The notes under the pieces were generated by a model. That model was not told the origin of the DNA and searched no databases. It saw only the letters and a list, made by a program, of their open reading frames with translations. A stretch of DNA of 64,000 nt, taken from contig CM043962.1 of NCBI GenBank assembly GCA_014529385.2, positions 88,809,180 to 88,873,179 on the forward strand. Direction: 5' to 3'. The DNA comes from Adiantum capillus-veneris. Its lineage: Eukaryota > Streptophyta > Polypodiopsida > Polypodiales > Pteridaceae. The position numbers and the translations under genes were made by a program. The first letter of the stretch is position 1. Each line of letters begins with the position of its first letter. This document shows, piece by piece, positions 1-13,078 of the stretch.

Positions 1-1845
1 TGACATGTATTCACCTCCTCGATCGGTACGAAGAGTCTGTACTTTGCAACCTGTTTCATTTTCAACCATGGCGACATAATGTTGAAAAATTGCAAACACG
101 TCTGAATTTGCTTTGAGTGGATACACCCAACAAAACCTGGAAAAGTCATCAATGAAGGTCACAAAATAAAGGCTGTTTCCCAAAGATGGCGTCCTCATAG
201 GACCACATACATCACTGTGTACAAGCTGCAACTTTTGTGTCGCTCTAACTGAACCATCCTTCAAAAATGCAAATCTGTGCATCTTTCCAAGAACGCAACC
301 TTCACATACATGTCTTGGTGGCATCTCCAATAAAGACAAATCATGCACCATATTATGACGTTGTAAAGTCATCAAACTGCCATAACTAACATGCCCGAAT
401 CTAGCATGCCACAACTCAGCATCCTGCATGGCCTGAGTCTTTGTTTCTGCAATACATACCTGAATCTGCTTTTCATAACGATCTAGCACAAATAGTCCAT
501 TTTCCAGCGTACCTGTAGTGATAAGAGAATAACCATTCTCTCGATCTCGTACAACACATATGTCATCCTCAAAAATGACCCGAAGACCATTTTTTGCAAG
601 AGAGGATACAGAAAACAAATTCTTCTTGATCTCTGGAACATATAAGACATCTGGCAAGCATAAATCTGAACCATCTGAAATGGTAATCAAAATCTTACCA
701 ACGCCTTTGATTGGATAAGAAGCATTATTTGCACATGTCACCTTCTTTCCTGCTGGAGCTACATCCAATGAAAAAAACAAATCCTTCCTTGAAGTAATAT
801 GCCTGGATGCACCACCATCAAAGTACCAAATCATTTGTGTCTTGTCAACACTGTAAGCAAAAAAATCTGAACATACTACGAAAGCATAAGAATCCTGCAC
901 AAAGTTTGCAGACTCTTCTTTAGTTGTAGAAGAATCACCAGAAGCTGAAACAACCAAACTTGACTCTTTCTTCTTTTCTTTAGCAATTCGCTTTTTACAC
1001 TCACTAATGTAGTGACCAGGTTTCTTGCAGTAGTGACATTTACCTTTCTTCTTGGACTTGTCGGAATCACCTTTAGACTTCTCTGAAGACTGTCCTGCAC
1101 CAGACTTGGAGTAATGAGCACTCTCTTTACCCTTGTTTTTGTTCTGTACAACAAGAGCATGATCCATACCATCCACCTGTAAAGACTTGTTCTTACGTGA
1201 TTGATCCTCCTGCAATAGCAAAGCCACTAACTCTTCAAAATGAAGAGGCTCAGGATTGGCTCGCAAAGACAGAGTCAAAGAAGTCTGAAAAGTCAAATAA
1301 GATGGTGGTAGTGAATTGAGTGTTTTGGAAACCAAGTCCTTCTCTGGAATCACTTCATCAATGCTAAGCAATTGCTCTTTAAGATCCCTGATTTTTGTAA
1401 GATGCTCGACGATATCATCACCTTCGTCCATCTGTATTTTGTCAAGTTGTTTCTTCAAAAACTCTATTCTGGTAGCGTTTCTTCCTCCAAACATAGCTTG
1501 CAGAGTGTTCCAAGCATCCTCAGAAGTTCTGCAAGATCTGATATGTGGTGTGATGGTCCTCTTTATGGTTAAGGCAATCACAGCCATAGCTTGTGCATCT
1601 TTAGTATCCCATTTCTTTTGCTCTGGAGTGACTTGTGAGGGTCCTGCACCAACAGCTGCACCACGAACAGGTGTGGCAGGTGCAATGCTACCTGGACGAA
1701 CTTCATCTCCAGATACATAATCCCACAATCCTTTACCAACCAAAACATTTTTGGCCATAAAAGACCAAAGAGAATAGTTGGTACCATCCAATTTGTCTTC
1801 GGATGTAAACGCACCAAAAATCTCTTTCTCCGTAGATTGAGCCAT
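1..1845 (-). CDS. Ty1/copia Gag-Pol polyprotein, N-terminal 615 codons
   Basis: The frame starts at ATG 1843-1845 and stays open to base 1, so the C-terminus is outside the window. Domains in order: UBN2-type copia Gag (about residues 1-270); zinc knuckle CHYCKKPGHYISEC (CX2CX4HX4C, near 290); a retropepsin region with WYFDGGASRHIT near 345; gag-pre-integrase with HARFGH and CEGC of the HHCC zinc site; then the start of the integrase core, with the first catalytic Asp in LVHSDVCGP. The protease motif reads Asp-Gly-Gly where copia proteases normally have Asp-Ser-Gly; the related copia-2 has DSG. Otherwise no stop or frameshift is seen. The family produces virus-like particles and integrates reverse-transcribed copies. 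Confidence 0.9.
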   Translation of the reverse strand, partial: MAQSTEKEIFGAFTSEDKLDGTNYSLWSFMAKNVLVGKGLWDYVSGDEVRPGSIAPATPVRGAAVGAGPSQVTPEQKKWDTKDAQAMAVIALTIKRTITPHIRSCRTSEDAWNTLQAMFGGRNATRIEFLKKQLDKIQMDEGDDIVEHLTKIRDLKEQLLSIDEVIPEKDLVSKTLNSLPPSYLTFQTSLTLSLRANPEPLHFEELVALLLQEDQSRKNKSLQVDGMDHALVVQNKNKGKESAHYSKSGAGQSSEKSKGDSDKSKKKGKCHYCKKPGHYISECKKRIAKEKKKESSLVVSASGDSSTTKEESANFVQDSYAFVVCSDFFAYSVDKTQMIWYFDGGASRHITSRKDLFFSLDVAPAGKKVTCANNASYPIKGVGKILITISDGSDLCLPDVLYVPEIKKNLFSVSSLAKNGLRVIFEDDICVVRDRENGYSLITTGTLENGLFVLDRYEKQIQVCIAETKTQAMQDAELWHARFGHVSYGSLMTLQRHNMVHDLSLLEMPPRHVCEGCVLGKMHRFAFLKDGSVRATQKLQLVHSDVCGPMRTPSLGNSLYFVTFIDDFSRFCWVYPLKANSDVFAIFQHYVAMVENETGCKVQTLRTDRGGEYMS

Positions 1846-2230
1846 ACTGTGGATGCACACAAGAGAGCAAAAGAACCTCCAAGAGATTCATAAATCTCCT
1901 CTCCAATGCAAGCAAAACTCTACACAAAATCTCAGCACAAAGCTAAGACAAGTTGCTTCCCAAAAGAACTGTTTACCTGAAGAAAATCTATCAAAAAGCA
2001 CACCCTCTTGATCTAAACGCCTCCGAAAAGTAACTTCTGCTACACTGCTCAGAACAAAATTCTAAGGGCTCCAACGGCTTCGAAAGGGGGGTAAAACCGC
2101 AGGTCACCTGATCAGAATACTCTCGGAACGTCGAGGATGCTCCCACGAGCAAATTTTCCGAAAACTACCTGAAAACTGCGATTGCGCGCGCGGACGCGAA
2201 AACGCAAGTAGAGGCTCTGGAAATCACCAA

Positions 2231-2242
2231 GCTCTGATACCA
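2231..2242 (-). other. Primer binding site of copia-1 (initiator Met tRNA)
   Basis: Read on the - strand it is TGGTATCAGAGC, the canonical PBS complementary to the 3' end of initiator methionine tRNA. It lies two bases inside the LTR edge. It fixes the 5' end and the orientation of copia-1. Confidence 0.92.
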
Positions 2243-2244
2243 AT

Positions 2245-2515
2245 TGTTGAAGATGATGAAACAGGAAACAGAAGGAAGACAACAACTCAGAGTAGGAAGA
2301 AGATGGAGAAGGAGAAGACACAGAGCTTGCGTACGAGATCTCTGTAGTCTCTCTCTCTCTGTATTAGAATAATAGTGTATACAAACTCAGAGCTACAAAG
2401 CTTATATGAAACCCTAAGAGATAAGGTGTCCTTTCACACCGGATGTCCAGGGGGAAAAACCCAGTGGGAGAAAAGTGCCCCTGGTGAAGCACGTATACAC
2501 ACTAACACTACTACA
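2245..2515 (-). repeat. 5' LTR of copia-1
   Basis: 271 bp bounded by TG on the left and CA on the right, directly next to the PBS. An A/T-rich TATA-like stretch near 2360-2410 could serve as the LTR promoter. The outer edge (2515) is set by the CA dinucleotide and by the point at which copia-2 gag coding resumes. The second LTR is out of the window, so the boundary is not confirmed by comparison. Confidence 0.75.
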
Positions 2516-2516
2516 T

Positions 2517-3480
2517 GTCTATAGGAAGGGTGTCTAGAATATAGTACAGATCATTGATGTACGTCCTGGTTCTAAGTATGTAGGCAATGTTGAGGATGTT
2601 GCAGGTCTTGCTACAAGGATTGCTGTTGTTAGAGTTGTTTTTTCTACGGTAGAACAAGCTCATTGGGATGTAAAAGATGCACAGGCTCATGTATTGATTG
2701 CGTTGTCTGTGAAGCGCACTATTACTTCTCACATTTGTTCAGCAAAATCTACAAAGCGCACTATTACTTCTCACATTTGTTGAGCAAAATCTACAAAACA
2801 GGCTTGGAATACTCTGGCTGGTCTTCATGCAAGTCACAATGAGGCAAAAATTGCATTGTTGCGTAAAGAGCTAGAGTGGAAGATTATGCATGAGGAAGAT
2901 GATGTGGATACTTTCCTTGATGGTGTCAAGGATATCAATGAGCAACTTATTTCTACAGGTGAAGTCATTTCACGTAGTTCCCTTGTGCAGACTCTTCTTG
3001 ATGCCTTGCCAGATACTTACCAGACTTTTGCTAGTACTTGGAGACTTATGACCGAAGGAAATCCCAAAGTTGTCAGCTTTGATGCATTATGCACATTATT
3101 GTTGCATGAGTGGCTTTCCAAAAAAAACAAGACTAGACAGCGTGCAGTTGAACATGCCTTTATTGTTGCTCAAAGAAAAGGTGGTAACAGTAATGCAGCC
3201 ACTTCTCATGGTTCTTCTGCGAGTGAAAAATCACCTGTTTCTAATGCTTCTTTTGGCAAAAATTTGTCCGGAAATTCTGGTGACAACAAAAAAAAAAGAG
3301 GATGCGTTACCATTATTGTAAAGCTAATGATCACTTGATCAAGTAGTGTCCTAAGTTGAAAGCCAAAGAGGCTAAGAAGAAAGAGGTTGCCTCCACTACT
3401 AATGCTGGTTCCACTACAAATGCAGTGATTGTTGAGTCTTCTGTGAAAGGAGACTGTGATGGGTTTTTAGTACAGAGTGC
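2517..3480 (+). pseudogene. copia-2 gag remnant
   Basis: Translation from 2517 aligns with copia-1 Gag from about residue 33: the shared DVRPGS and WDVKDAQ blocks are easy to see, followed by the KRTIT and AWNTL blocks. Damage includes a TAG in place of a Trp codon just inside the start, a 42-bp tandem duplication with a TGA at 2712-2797, and a frameshift in an A-run near 3290. A broken zinc knuckle follows, in which only HYCKANDH is readable and a stop precedes the last Cys. No function is expected. Confidence 0.85.
2714..2797 (+). repeat. 42-bp tandem duplication inside copia-2 gag
   Basis: Two adjacent copies of a 42-bp unit starting gcgcactattacttctcaca. The unit equals 14 codons, so the duplication itself keeps the frame, but the second copy has TGA where the first has TCA. 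Confidence 0.85.
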
Positions 3481-3510
3481 ACTTATAATCCTGTTGTCCA
3501 TGGTGCATGC

Positions 3511-5514
3511 ATGTCAATTGCTATAGATTCACATGTTTGGTATTTTGATAGTGGTGCTACAAAGCACATTACCTCACATCGTGATTTGTTCACCTCTCTT
3601 GAGTCTGTCCCTCATGGGAATTCAGTTACTTGTGCCAACAATGCCTCTTATCCGGTTCAGGGAGTTGGAAAGATTGTGCTTACTACTGCAAATGGCAGTT
3701 CTTTCACACTTGTTGATGCACTTTTTGTACCTGGGATCAAGAAGAAACTTTTGTCTGTATCTGTACTTGCTAGACTTGGTCTTGTAGTCAAATTTATGGA
3801 TGACAGATGTACAATACATGATCTCAGTTTTGGTGATGAAATTGTTCCATCTGGAAGCTTATGCCATGGGCTATATAAGCTCACTTTGTATGACAAGTGT
3901 GGGAAAACTTTGGCATGCACGTTTTGGTCATCTGAATTTTGTCAGTTTGCAGCATTTGCAGAAATCTAATATGGTTGCTTCTTTGCCGCCTCTTGAAGCA
4001 CCTATCAAACATGTTTGCAAAGGTTGTATTTTAGGTAAGATGCGGTGTTCGGAGTTTCCAAAGGATGCTTCGGTTAGGGCCACATGCAGATTGCAGCTTG
4101 TGCATAGTGATGTTTGTGAGCCCATCCAAACTCCGTCCTTGGGCAATTACCTTTACTTCGTGACTTTCATTGATGAGTACTACATGCATGCATGGGTGTA
4201 TCCGCTTAAAGCAAAGTCCAAAGTGTTTATGTGCTTCAAACAATTTTTGGCTATGGCTGAAAATGTCTCAAAATGTACTATGGGCACCCTCTGTTCCAAT
4301 TGAGGGGGGGAGTATATGTCTCATGATTTTAATGCATTTCTGGCTAGTCGTGGGATAAAACACCAATGTATAGTACCTTATACGCCTCAGCAAAATGGTG
4401 TTGCTGAGAGGAAAAACAGGTCAGTTACGAAAATGGCACGATGTATGGTCAAAATTCAAGCTTTGCAGTATTTTTTTGGCTTAACGCCATCATGTGTGCC
4501 ACTTATGTACTTAGCAGGTGTCCTACGAAAGCATTGCAATCAATGACTCCATATGAAGCATGGCATGATAGAAAGTCTTCTATTGAGCACATGTGTGTTT
4601 TTGGTTGTTTGGCATATGCTTTGGTGCCACAAAAAAGTGCAGAAAACTGGATGATAAGGCTATCAAATGTATTTTTGTTGGTTTTCATGTTGAAAGCAAA
4701 GGTTATAGGTTGAATCATCCACAAACAAAGCGTATTCTGGTTTCACAGGATGTAGTGTTTGTGGAAGATTATGTTCAGCCCTTGCTGTCATGTACTAGAG
4801 ACAGTAATGTAAGCTCACGGGAAATTTATGACCCTTTGTTGCCTCTTTTTAGTGGTGGAAGTTTGAATGTAAATTCCAATGAGGAAAATGTACAGCCTAT
4901 GGGGGTTTCTTAAAATGTTACAGATCAACCTATTACAAATGTAGAAGTACATCATTTACTTGATGAGGAAAGGGCTGAAAATGAGCAGGCTAGAGGTATG
5001 CCAAAATGGCTGGTGCATTCATTGTGTGACAGTAAATTGAATGCACCTTTGTCTAGTCGTACTTGTTCAGGCTCTAGCCATGCATCTTGTGCATCAGATT
5101 GTTATGCTTTGGCTGTGTCTAGCTTACATGGTATTGAGGAACCTTTGTCTTTTGATGAAGCACAGAATTCAAAAAAATTGGATGGCTACCATGCAATCAG
5201 AATATGATGCACTTATAGAAAATGACACATGGACTTTATGTGATTTGCCTCCTGGCAAAAATGCCATTGGTACGAAGTGAGTTTACAAGTTGAAAGGCAA
5301 GCCGGATGGTGAGATTGGTCAGTGTAAGGCTCGACTTGCTAGCAAAGGGTGATGCACAATAAAAAGGCATAGGTTATGAAGAGACTTTTGCTCCCACTTG
5401 TCGTATGACTACTGTGCGTTTTCTATGTGCATTGGTAGCTCATTTTGGTTGGGATGTACATCAATTAGATCTTGTTACCGCTTTATTGAATGGTGACAAA
5501 TTTGAGGAAGTTTA
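3511..5514 (+). pseudogene. copia-2 pol remnant: protease, integrase, start of RT
   Basis: The protease segment (3511-3969) has a normal WYFDSGATKH catalytic motif. A frameshift near 3900 leads to gag-pre-integrase and integrase, with HARFGH, CKGC, LVHSDVCEP, then GGEYMS, PYTPQQNGVAERKN and the copia-specific connection region (LWP-like) to about 4900. A segment near 5240-5500 matches the start of copia RT (KARLASKG, LDLVT-like), with several stops. The RT is interrupted by element B at about 5515. Non-functional. Confidence 0.85.
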
Positions 5515-5679
5515 TGTAACGAGCCACAAATGACTGCAAGCACACAACCAGATTAATCTAGCAGGCTCAAGAGAGCAAGGGTGTGTCACTCACCACCCTA
5601 CGCTCCCCTTCGTAGAGGATTCCTCGCCGCGAAGAAGAGGGAGCTACCGCCGTGCCGCGCTCAACCGCCTCGCTGCCGC
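5515..5679 (-). repeat. Element B 3' LTR, first part
   Basis: Matches 25,653-25,810 in the intact right LTR (shared gagccacaaatg, agctaccgccgtgcc and so on). The sequence is cut at 5679 by chromovirus C and continues at 16,532. The first roughly 35 bp of the LTR (as in 25,612-25,647) are missing at this end. Confidence 0.85.
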
Positions 5680-7782
<2,103 letters not shown>

Positions 7783-7797
7783 TTACCTCTCTCTTGA
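7783..7797 (-). other. Polypurine tract of chromovirus C
   Basis: Read on the - strand, caagagagaggtaa abuts the 3' LTR start. The same tract precedes the 3' LTR of element D at 56,534-56,547. It is the expected plus-strand priming site. Confidence 0.8.
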
Positions 7798-8137
7798 AAT
7801 CATAGTCGTCCTCGACTATGGGGTAGAGAAGATAAAGCATATTCATTAGTCCTTTTCTTAGCAGGTAGAGGATCCCTATGTTACCCTACAACATCATTCC
7901 ACAATGGATGACTAGTCCATTTGGCGCTTGAGAGCCTAAGGCTGCCGCAAGCATGTCTGCACATTAGTCCTATCAATCTTCCATAGTAGAGTGACAAGCT
8001 CTACTTGGTGTTTGGGAGACATCGTCTCCGCAAACTTGATCTAAGCATGCATACTACTTCATTTTTGTGCACAATAAAGAAAAAGAGAGTCTTATAAGAC
8101 AAAAAATTTGTTCATTTTTAACATTTTGTACATTTGC

Positions 8138-9002
8138 TTACTCTTGGGAAGCATTGTAAGCATTGACAAGGTTTAGGTTATCCTTTAATTGTATGCCTTG
8201 CATCCATCTAGCATCTTCAAAAGGATAATTCTTAAACTTAATAAGATATCGTCGGATAGTCTTACCGCCTCTCAGTACCTTGTCTTCATGTCGGAGAATG
8301 GACTCGGGCTGCAGCACCTCTTCTTGGTCCTCGATCTCCGGTGGGTCTTCAGTAGTTGGTTCTTGAGGTGGCTCTCCTTTGTAAAGCTTTAATAGGCTCA
8401 CATGGAAAGCATTGTGTATGAGCCAATGATTGGGAAACTTGAGTTGATAGGCCATCTCATTGATTGGCCTAAGAATCTAGAAGGGACCATAGTACCTTTT
8501 TGCTAGTTTAGCATAGTACTTTTGGTGTCCTGTAGGATTCTTGCCCGTCGTGTGCCTTAATCGAGCCTTGGGAAATTTTAATAAGACCCAATCATTTTCT
8601 TTAAAGGCTTGGGCTCTTATGTGCTTGTTAGCAGCAGCCTTTTGCCTTTGTTGTGAGATACAGATAGCATCCTTAATCTTTTGAAAAGATTCTTGTAGGT
8701 CTCGGCTAAGGCTCATCTGCAGCGAAGATCTTCCCATGTACCTTAAGTAGCAAGGGAATTTTTTATCTTCCCACAATTACCTCGAAAGGTGCTTTTCCCG
8801 TGGAAGTATGTACAGTGTTATTGTAAGCATACTCCACTAAGGGTAAGTACTTCTCCCATTGGGATCTTTGATCTACTTCCGTTACATAGGCTTTTAGTAG
8901 ATCGAGAATTGTTAGGTTATCTATTTCACTTTGGCCATCCGTTTGTGGATGATAGGCCGAAGAGAAGTTTAGCCTTGTCCCTAAATTATCAAAGAGACCC
9001 TT
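8138..9002 (-). pseudogene. Chromovirus C integrase C-terminus and chromodomain
   Basis: Two frames (8477-8776 and 8138-8455) plus the segment to 9002 match the D polyprotein from the end of the integrase core to the C-terminus. The GPY/F-type stretch is followed by the typical NAFHVSLL motif. The end carries a chromodomain-like sequence (RRYLIKFKNYPFEDARWM), which in this family is thought to bind modified histones and direct integration. Frame breaks near 8460 and 8780 and a TAG at 9003-9005 separate it from the upstream integrase. Confidence 0.85.
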
Positions 9003-10016
9003 CTAGAAATTACTGGTCATTCTAGGATCTCTATCCGACACTATGGACATTGGCAAGCCATGGTACTTGAAAATTTGTGAAATGAAGAGGGTTGCCATTT
9101 GATGGGCTTTGATAGTCTTTTTGACAGGTATAAAATGAGCTTGTTTACTGAACCTGTCAACTATCGTCCATATTCCCGTATTCCCATGGATAGACGTAGG
9201 CAATCCAAAGATAAAATCCATGGATATGCTCTCCCATGGTGAATTAGGGATTGGCAAGGGTTGAAGAAATCCAGGTTGCTTCCCTCTATCAAATTTTGTC
9301 TTTTGGCATACCACAAATTTAGAAACATACTCTTGTATGTTCACTTTCATGGTAGGCCAATAGAAATATGTTTCAATTCCCTTTAGGGTAGACTGAATCC
9401 CTTTATGCCCCGCGTAAGGAGGAGCATTAGATTCATACATTACTTTCTCACGTAGTGAGTTAGTAACGCATAGTCTATTGCCATAGAGAAGATAACCATC
9501 TTGTAAAGTGAATGGTTCTTCTTTGTTCCCTAATGCAAGGGCTGAAATGACATCTCTAAAATTGGGATCAATAACATACTCATCTATCATTGAAGATAGA
9601 TCATTGTGAGTTGCTATGGAAACCGCATTCACTCTCGGCCGTCTTGAGAGTGCATCTGCTACTTGATTATGCTTGCCAGCAATGTGATCAATATGAAAAT
9701 GAAATTGCGAAAGAAAATTTACCCACCTCATTTGTTTGTCAAAGAGCTTGGTCTGCGTCATGAAGTACTTAAGACTTTGGTGATCCGTTCGCAGAATGAA
9801 AGGAGTCCCCAATAAATAGTGCTTCCATGAGTCTAAGGCATGTAGAACTGCAAGGAGTTCCTTTTCATATATGCCTAGAGCTTGCTCAACAGGATCGAGC
9901 CTTTGACTTTCATTGCCTATGGTGTGCCCTTCTTGAAGCAAAACAGCTCCAAGGCAATCACCACAAGCATCACATTGGACCTCAAATGGTTTTGAGAGAT
10001 CCGGTAGTGTAAGCAT
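9003..10016 (-). pseudogene. Chromovirus C RNase H and integrase core
   Basis: The 337-codon frame begins in RNase H (VQCDACGDCLGAVL, LLAVLHALDSWKHYL, LRTDHQSLKYF, HNQVADALSRR). It continues through the integrase zinc region (AGHKG, CQKTK) into the core with SMDFIFGLP and VSDRDPRM. It ends at a TAG where D has the Trp codon of NFWKGL, so this is a nonsense mutation between the second Asp and the Glu of the DDE triad. Non-functional as it stands. Confidence 0.88.
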
Positions 10017-10083
10017 AGGTTGAGAAATAAGCTTTTCTTTAAGCTTTTCAAAAGCATTGTTCTCCTTAGCAGACCATGTATAC

Positions 10084-10815
10084 CTAACGCTTTGTTAGGT
10101 CATGTAATGGTCCCGTAATTTGTGAGAACTTTTCTATGAAGAGTCTATAGTATGCACACATACCTCTAAAGCTTCTTAGTTCATGAAGATTCTTTGGTTT
10201 AGGCCATCCTTTTATTACCTCTAACTCTGATGGATCCATTTGGATGCCATCTTGAGAGATAATGTGACCTAAATACTGAATCTCTTGCAAGAAAAATTCA
10301 CTTTTCTTTCGATTAACATAAAGCTTATTGTCTCTTAAAACTTGAAATATTACCTGGAGGTGTTGCTTGTGTTCGTCTAATGAATTAGAGTAGATGATAA
10401 TATCATCAAAGAACACTCCAGTGAAGGTTCAATGAGACCTGAACAGCTTCTCCATCAAGCAGTTGAATGTGGCTGGTGCATTGGTCAAGCCAAAAGGCAT
10501 GACAATGTATTCGTAAAGACCAAACATGGTGCAAAATGCGGTCTTTACAATGTCTTGATCAACTATCCTTATTTGCTGATAGCCACTTTTTAGGTCAATC
10601 CTACTGAAGTACGTTGATCCTTGTATCTTATCTAATAGGTCTTCTACCCGTGGAACGGGAAACCAATTTTTAATAGTGATCCTATTTAGTGCTCTATAGT
10701 CGACACACATATGATATGTGCAGTCTTTCTTTTGCACTAATAGCACAGGTGAGCAAAATGGAGATGAGCTAGGCCTAACCATGCCCTTCTCAACTAACTC
10801 ATGCACTTGCCGCAT
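10084..10815 (-). pseudogene. Chromovirus C reverse transcriptase
   Basis: Two adjoining frames (10429-10815 and 10084-10416) together cover RT. The first carries KGMVRPSSSPFCSPVLLVQKKD, cited here as positions only beyond VQKKD, then VDYRALN, SRIDLKSGYQQIRI and MPFGLTNAPATF. The second begins at the FFDDIIIYS catalytic box (10,391-10,416) and runs through YLGHIIS to the thumb. They are separated by a stop and small frame change at about 10,420. The YxDD box has Phe in the first position, as in element D. Confidence 0.88.
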
Positions 10816-10982
10816 AATCTCCTCTTGTTGAGCTTGAGAAACTCTATAAGGAGGTTTGTTAGGTGGTGAACTTCCTGGAAGAAGTTCAATTGCATGGTCA
10901 TCATTACCTTGTTTAGGAGGTAGCTCACAAGGGATTTTGTCAATAAAGACATCTTGAAACCCCTTGAGAAAATTGGATAACT

Positions 10983-13078
10983 CTAATTCCTTTTGGTTGC
11001 TTTTATTTCTTTCGCTAAAGCATTAGGTTCATTTTGAGAATCTTTAACAAAAATCATGTACACGGAAATAGAGCTCTTTATTGACTTCTTGAAAGCTGGT
11101 GTATGCACAATGGGGATAGTGTTACCCATTTCCTCAGCATCTATATACATGTCGTTTTCCCTTAACTTAAAGGAGATTCTCCTTTCAAGAAATTTAACAT
11201 TGGCAGCTAGGCGGTCAAACCATGGTGCCCCTAGGATTACATCCTCATGCTTGAGAGGAGGGATAAAGAAGTCCTCTTTGTCCACACAGCTATGGACATG
11301 AAGCCTCAATTTCTTGATTAAGGGAGTGACTAAAGCTTCTTGCCCCTTGAAAGCACTGTCTGCAGGTAGGACATCTCTCATCTCGTAGGCTTGTATGCCT
11401 AGCTTGGTGGCCAACTCTATAGATATAAAATTGTGAGTAGAACCAGGGTCAAAGTGAATAAAAGCATCATGTTCTCTTACCTTTCCCCAAGCATGGCATA
11501 GAGGAGATCCTTTGTGGTGAGTTTGGTGAGTCTCCTCCTCTTGGATTTCAACCAAGGTAGCTCTAGGAGGATCTTGGCAGTTGTTCTTTTGGGGACAAGC
11601 ATGGTACGCATGCCCTTGTTCACCGCACTTGAAACACCGGTTATCCTTGCGATAACGCTCAAGCTCTTCAGGAGAGAGTTTGTTTTTACCTTTGTAAACT
11701 CTCTTCTCTTTAGCTTTGTTGGAGTTGCCCTTAGGAGACTTTTGGACGTTGTCCTTCCCCTTAGGCTCGTTGGAACCCTTGTTTTTCATGGGCTTATTAT
11801 TTCTTTTAGCCCTCATTTGGAAATTGATTCGAGAGGCCACCATAGTATGTTGTATTACCGCTGATATGGTACGTGGCCTTTGGGAGTTGACATACTCCGC
11901 CATTTCTTCCGTTAAGCCCGCACAAAATTGTTGCTTTTGCTCTCCAAAATCCAATTTTTTGAAGACATTGGCTTTGAGTTGTAGGTCCCAAAACTTGTCT
12001 ACATATTTGTGGATGGATTCATAGGGAGAGAGCTTTAAGCTTCGCCATTCGGTGAGTACTTTGTATTTGGCATCGGTGGCCAAAAACTGATTCATAATGG
12101 AAGCTCTTAAAGATTTCCATGTTCGTGGAGCTTCACCGTTGGCTCGTAGGCTAGACCACCATTGCCTAGCGGACTTTTGAAAGTGCATAGCTACATGGAG
12201 TAGCTTAGAGGACTCCGTGAAGCCCTCATCCCCGAACGCCGCATCAAATTGTTGGATAAAGGCCAAGACTTTGTCCGTAGCACCAAAGGTGCCATCATAG
12301 GTAAGGAAAGAGATGCTCTTCCCTCCCTCTTTGAACTTCTTGAGCTTGGACGACCTCTTCCACGCGGCATAGGATTTCCTACGGCCTCTTCTTTTTGATG
12401 GTTCAAAGGTTGCACCATCACTTTCTTCAGAAGATGAAGAATTTGAGGAAGGTGGAGAAGAGGGTGACCTCTTTCTCACCTTTTTCTTGTCTTGATCTTT
12501 GTCGTCTTCACCATCACTTTCATAAGAGGAAGAGGATGAAGAAGATGGAGAAGAGGGTGTCCTCTTTCTCGCCTTTTTCTTCTCTTTCTTTTTATCATCC
12601 CTCTTTGAATTATGGTGTGGAGAAGGGTGCGATGGTCTTCTCCGCTTTGGTGGTGATGGAGAGCGTTTAGCCCGCCGTCTTCGTGGAGCCATCTCCGCCG
12701 AGGTGGCGGGAGACTCACTTCTTTCTCGTTCCTTCGATGGAGGCTCTTGAGTTCTCCTTTGGGAAGGAGATGCATCATCAAGAAGTAAATTCTTGAGCCC
12801 TTCGTATGGATTCTCTTCTTCTTCCTGAATCAGAGAGAGACCTCATTTGGAAGTCTCACAAGGAGGCTTCCTAGGTGTTCTCTCGTCATGGTGGTGAGCT
12901 TGGAGAATCCCATGAGCACGGAGCTGCCATTGCACTTCACTTTGGAGAGATGGATTGCCCATGGCTTGTTGAAGCCTAGAAACAAGATAACAAGCATCGG
13001 GGCATCATAAGTAGCTTGCTCATTAGCAAAATCAAAGCTATCAACATTAATTTCACTCTCTTTACTATTGTCAGCCAC
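10983..13078 (-). pseudogene. Chromovirus C gag and protease
   Basis: The first part (12,830-13,078) begins MADN and matches the D Gag N-terminus before losing frame near 12,990. The long frame 10,983-12,692 (569 codons) contains an Arg/Ser-rich region, the Gag core (FDAAFGDEGFTESSKLLHVA), zinc knuckle CFKCGEQGHAYHAC near 11,600 and a retropepsin motif FDPGSTHNFIS near 11,430. The Pro in the DPG motif is shared with D. The frame ends at 10,983 in a frameshift before RT. The upstream start near 13,078 corresponds to ATG 51,409 of D. Confidence 0.88.

Larger units (their letters stand above)
1..2515 (-). mobile_element. Ty1/copia retrotransposon copia-1, 5' part (continues past the left edge)
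   Basis: An LTR, a perfect initiator-Met PBS, a leader of about 390 bp and an uninterrupted gag-pol frame lie in this order on the - strand. This is the 5' part of a Ty1/copia element whose RT, RNase H and 3' LTR lie outside the window. Immediately to its right, a second copia element (copia-2) resumes in the middle of its gag codons, so copia-1 is inserted in copia-2. The target duplication cannot be checked because the other end is missing. The intact frame suggests a younger element than copia-2. Confidence 0.9.
2516..5514 (+). mobile_element. Ty1/copia retrotransposon copia-2, left part (host of the nested stack)
   Basis: Decayed gag, protease, integrase and early RT sequence on the + strand, homologous to copia-1 but with many stops and frameshifts. 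The element is cut at 2515 by copia-1 and at about 5514 by element B. Its RT and RNase H resume at 26,191, over 20 kb away. Its 5' LTR must lie off the left edge, beyond copia-1. Confidence 0.9.
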
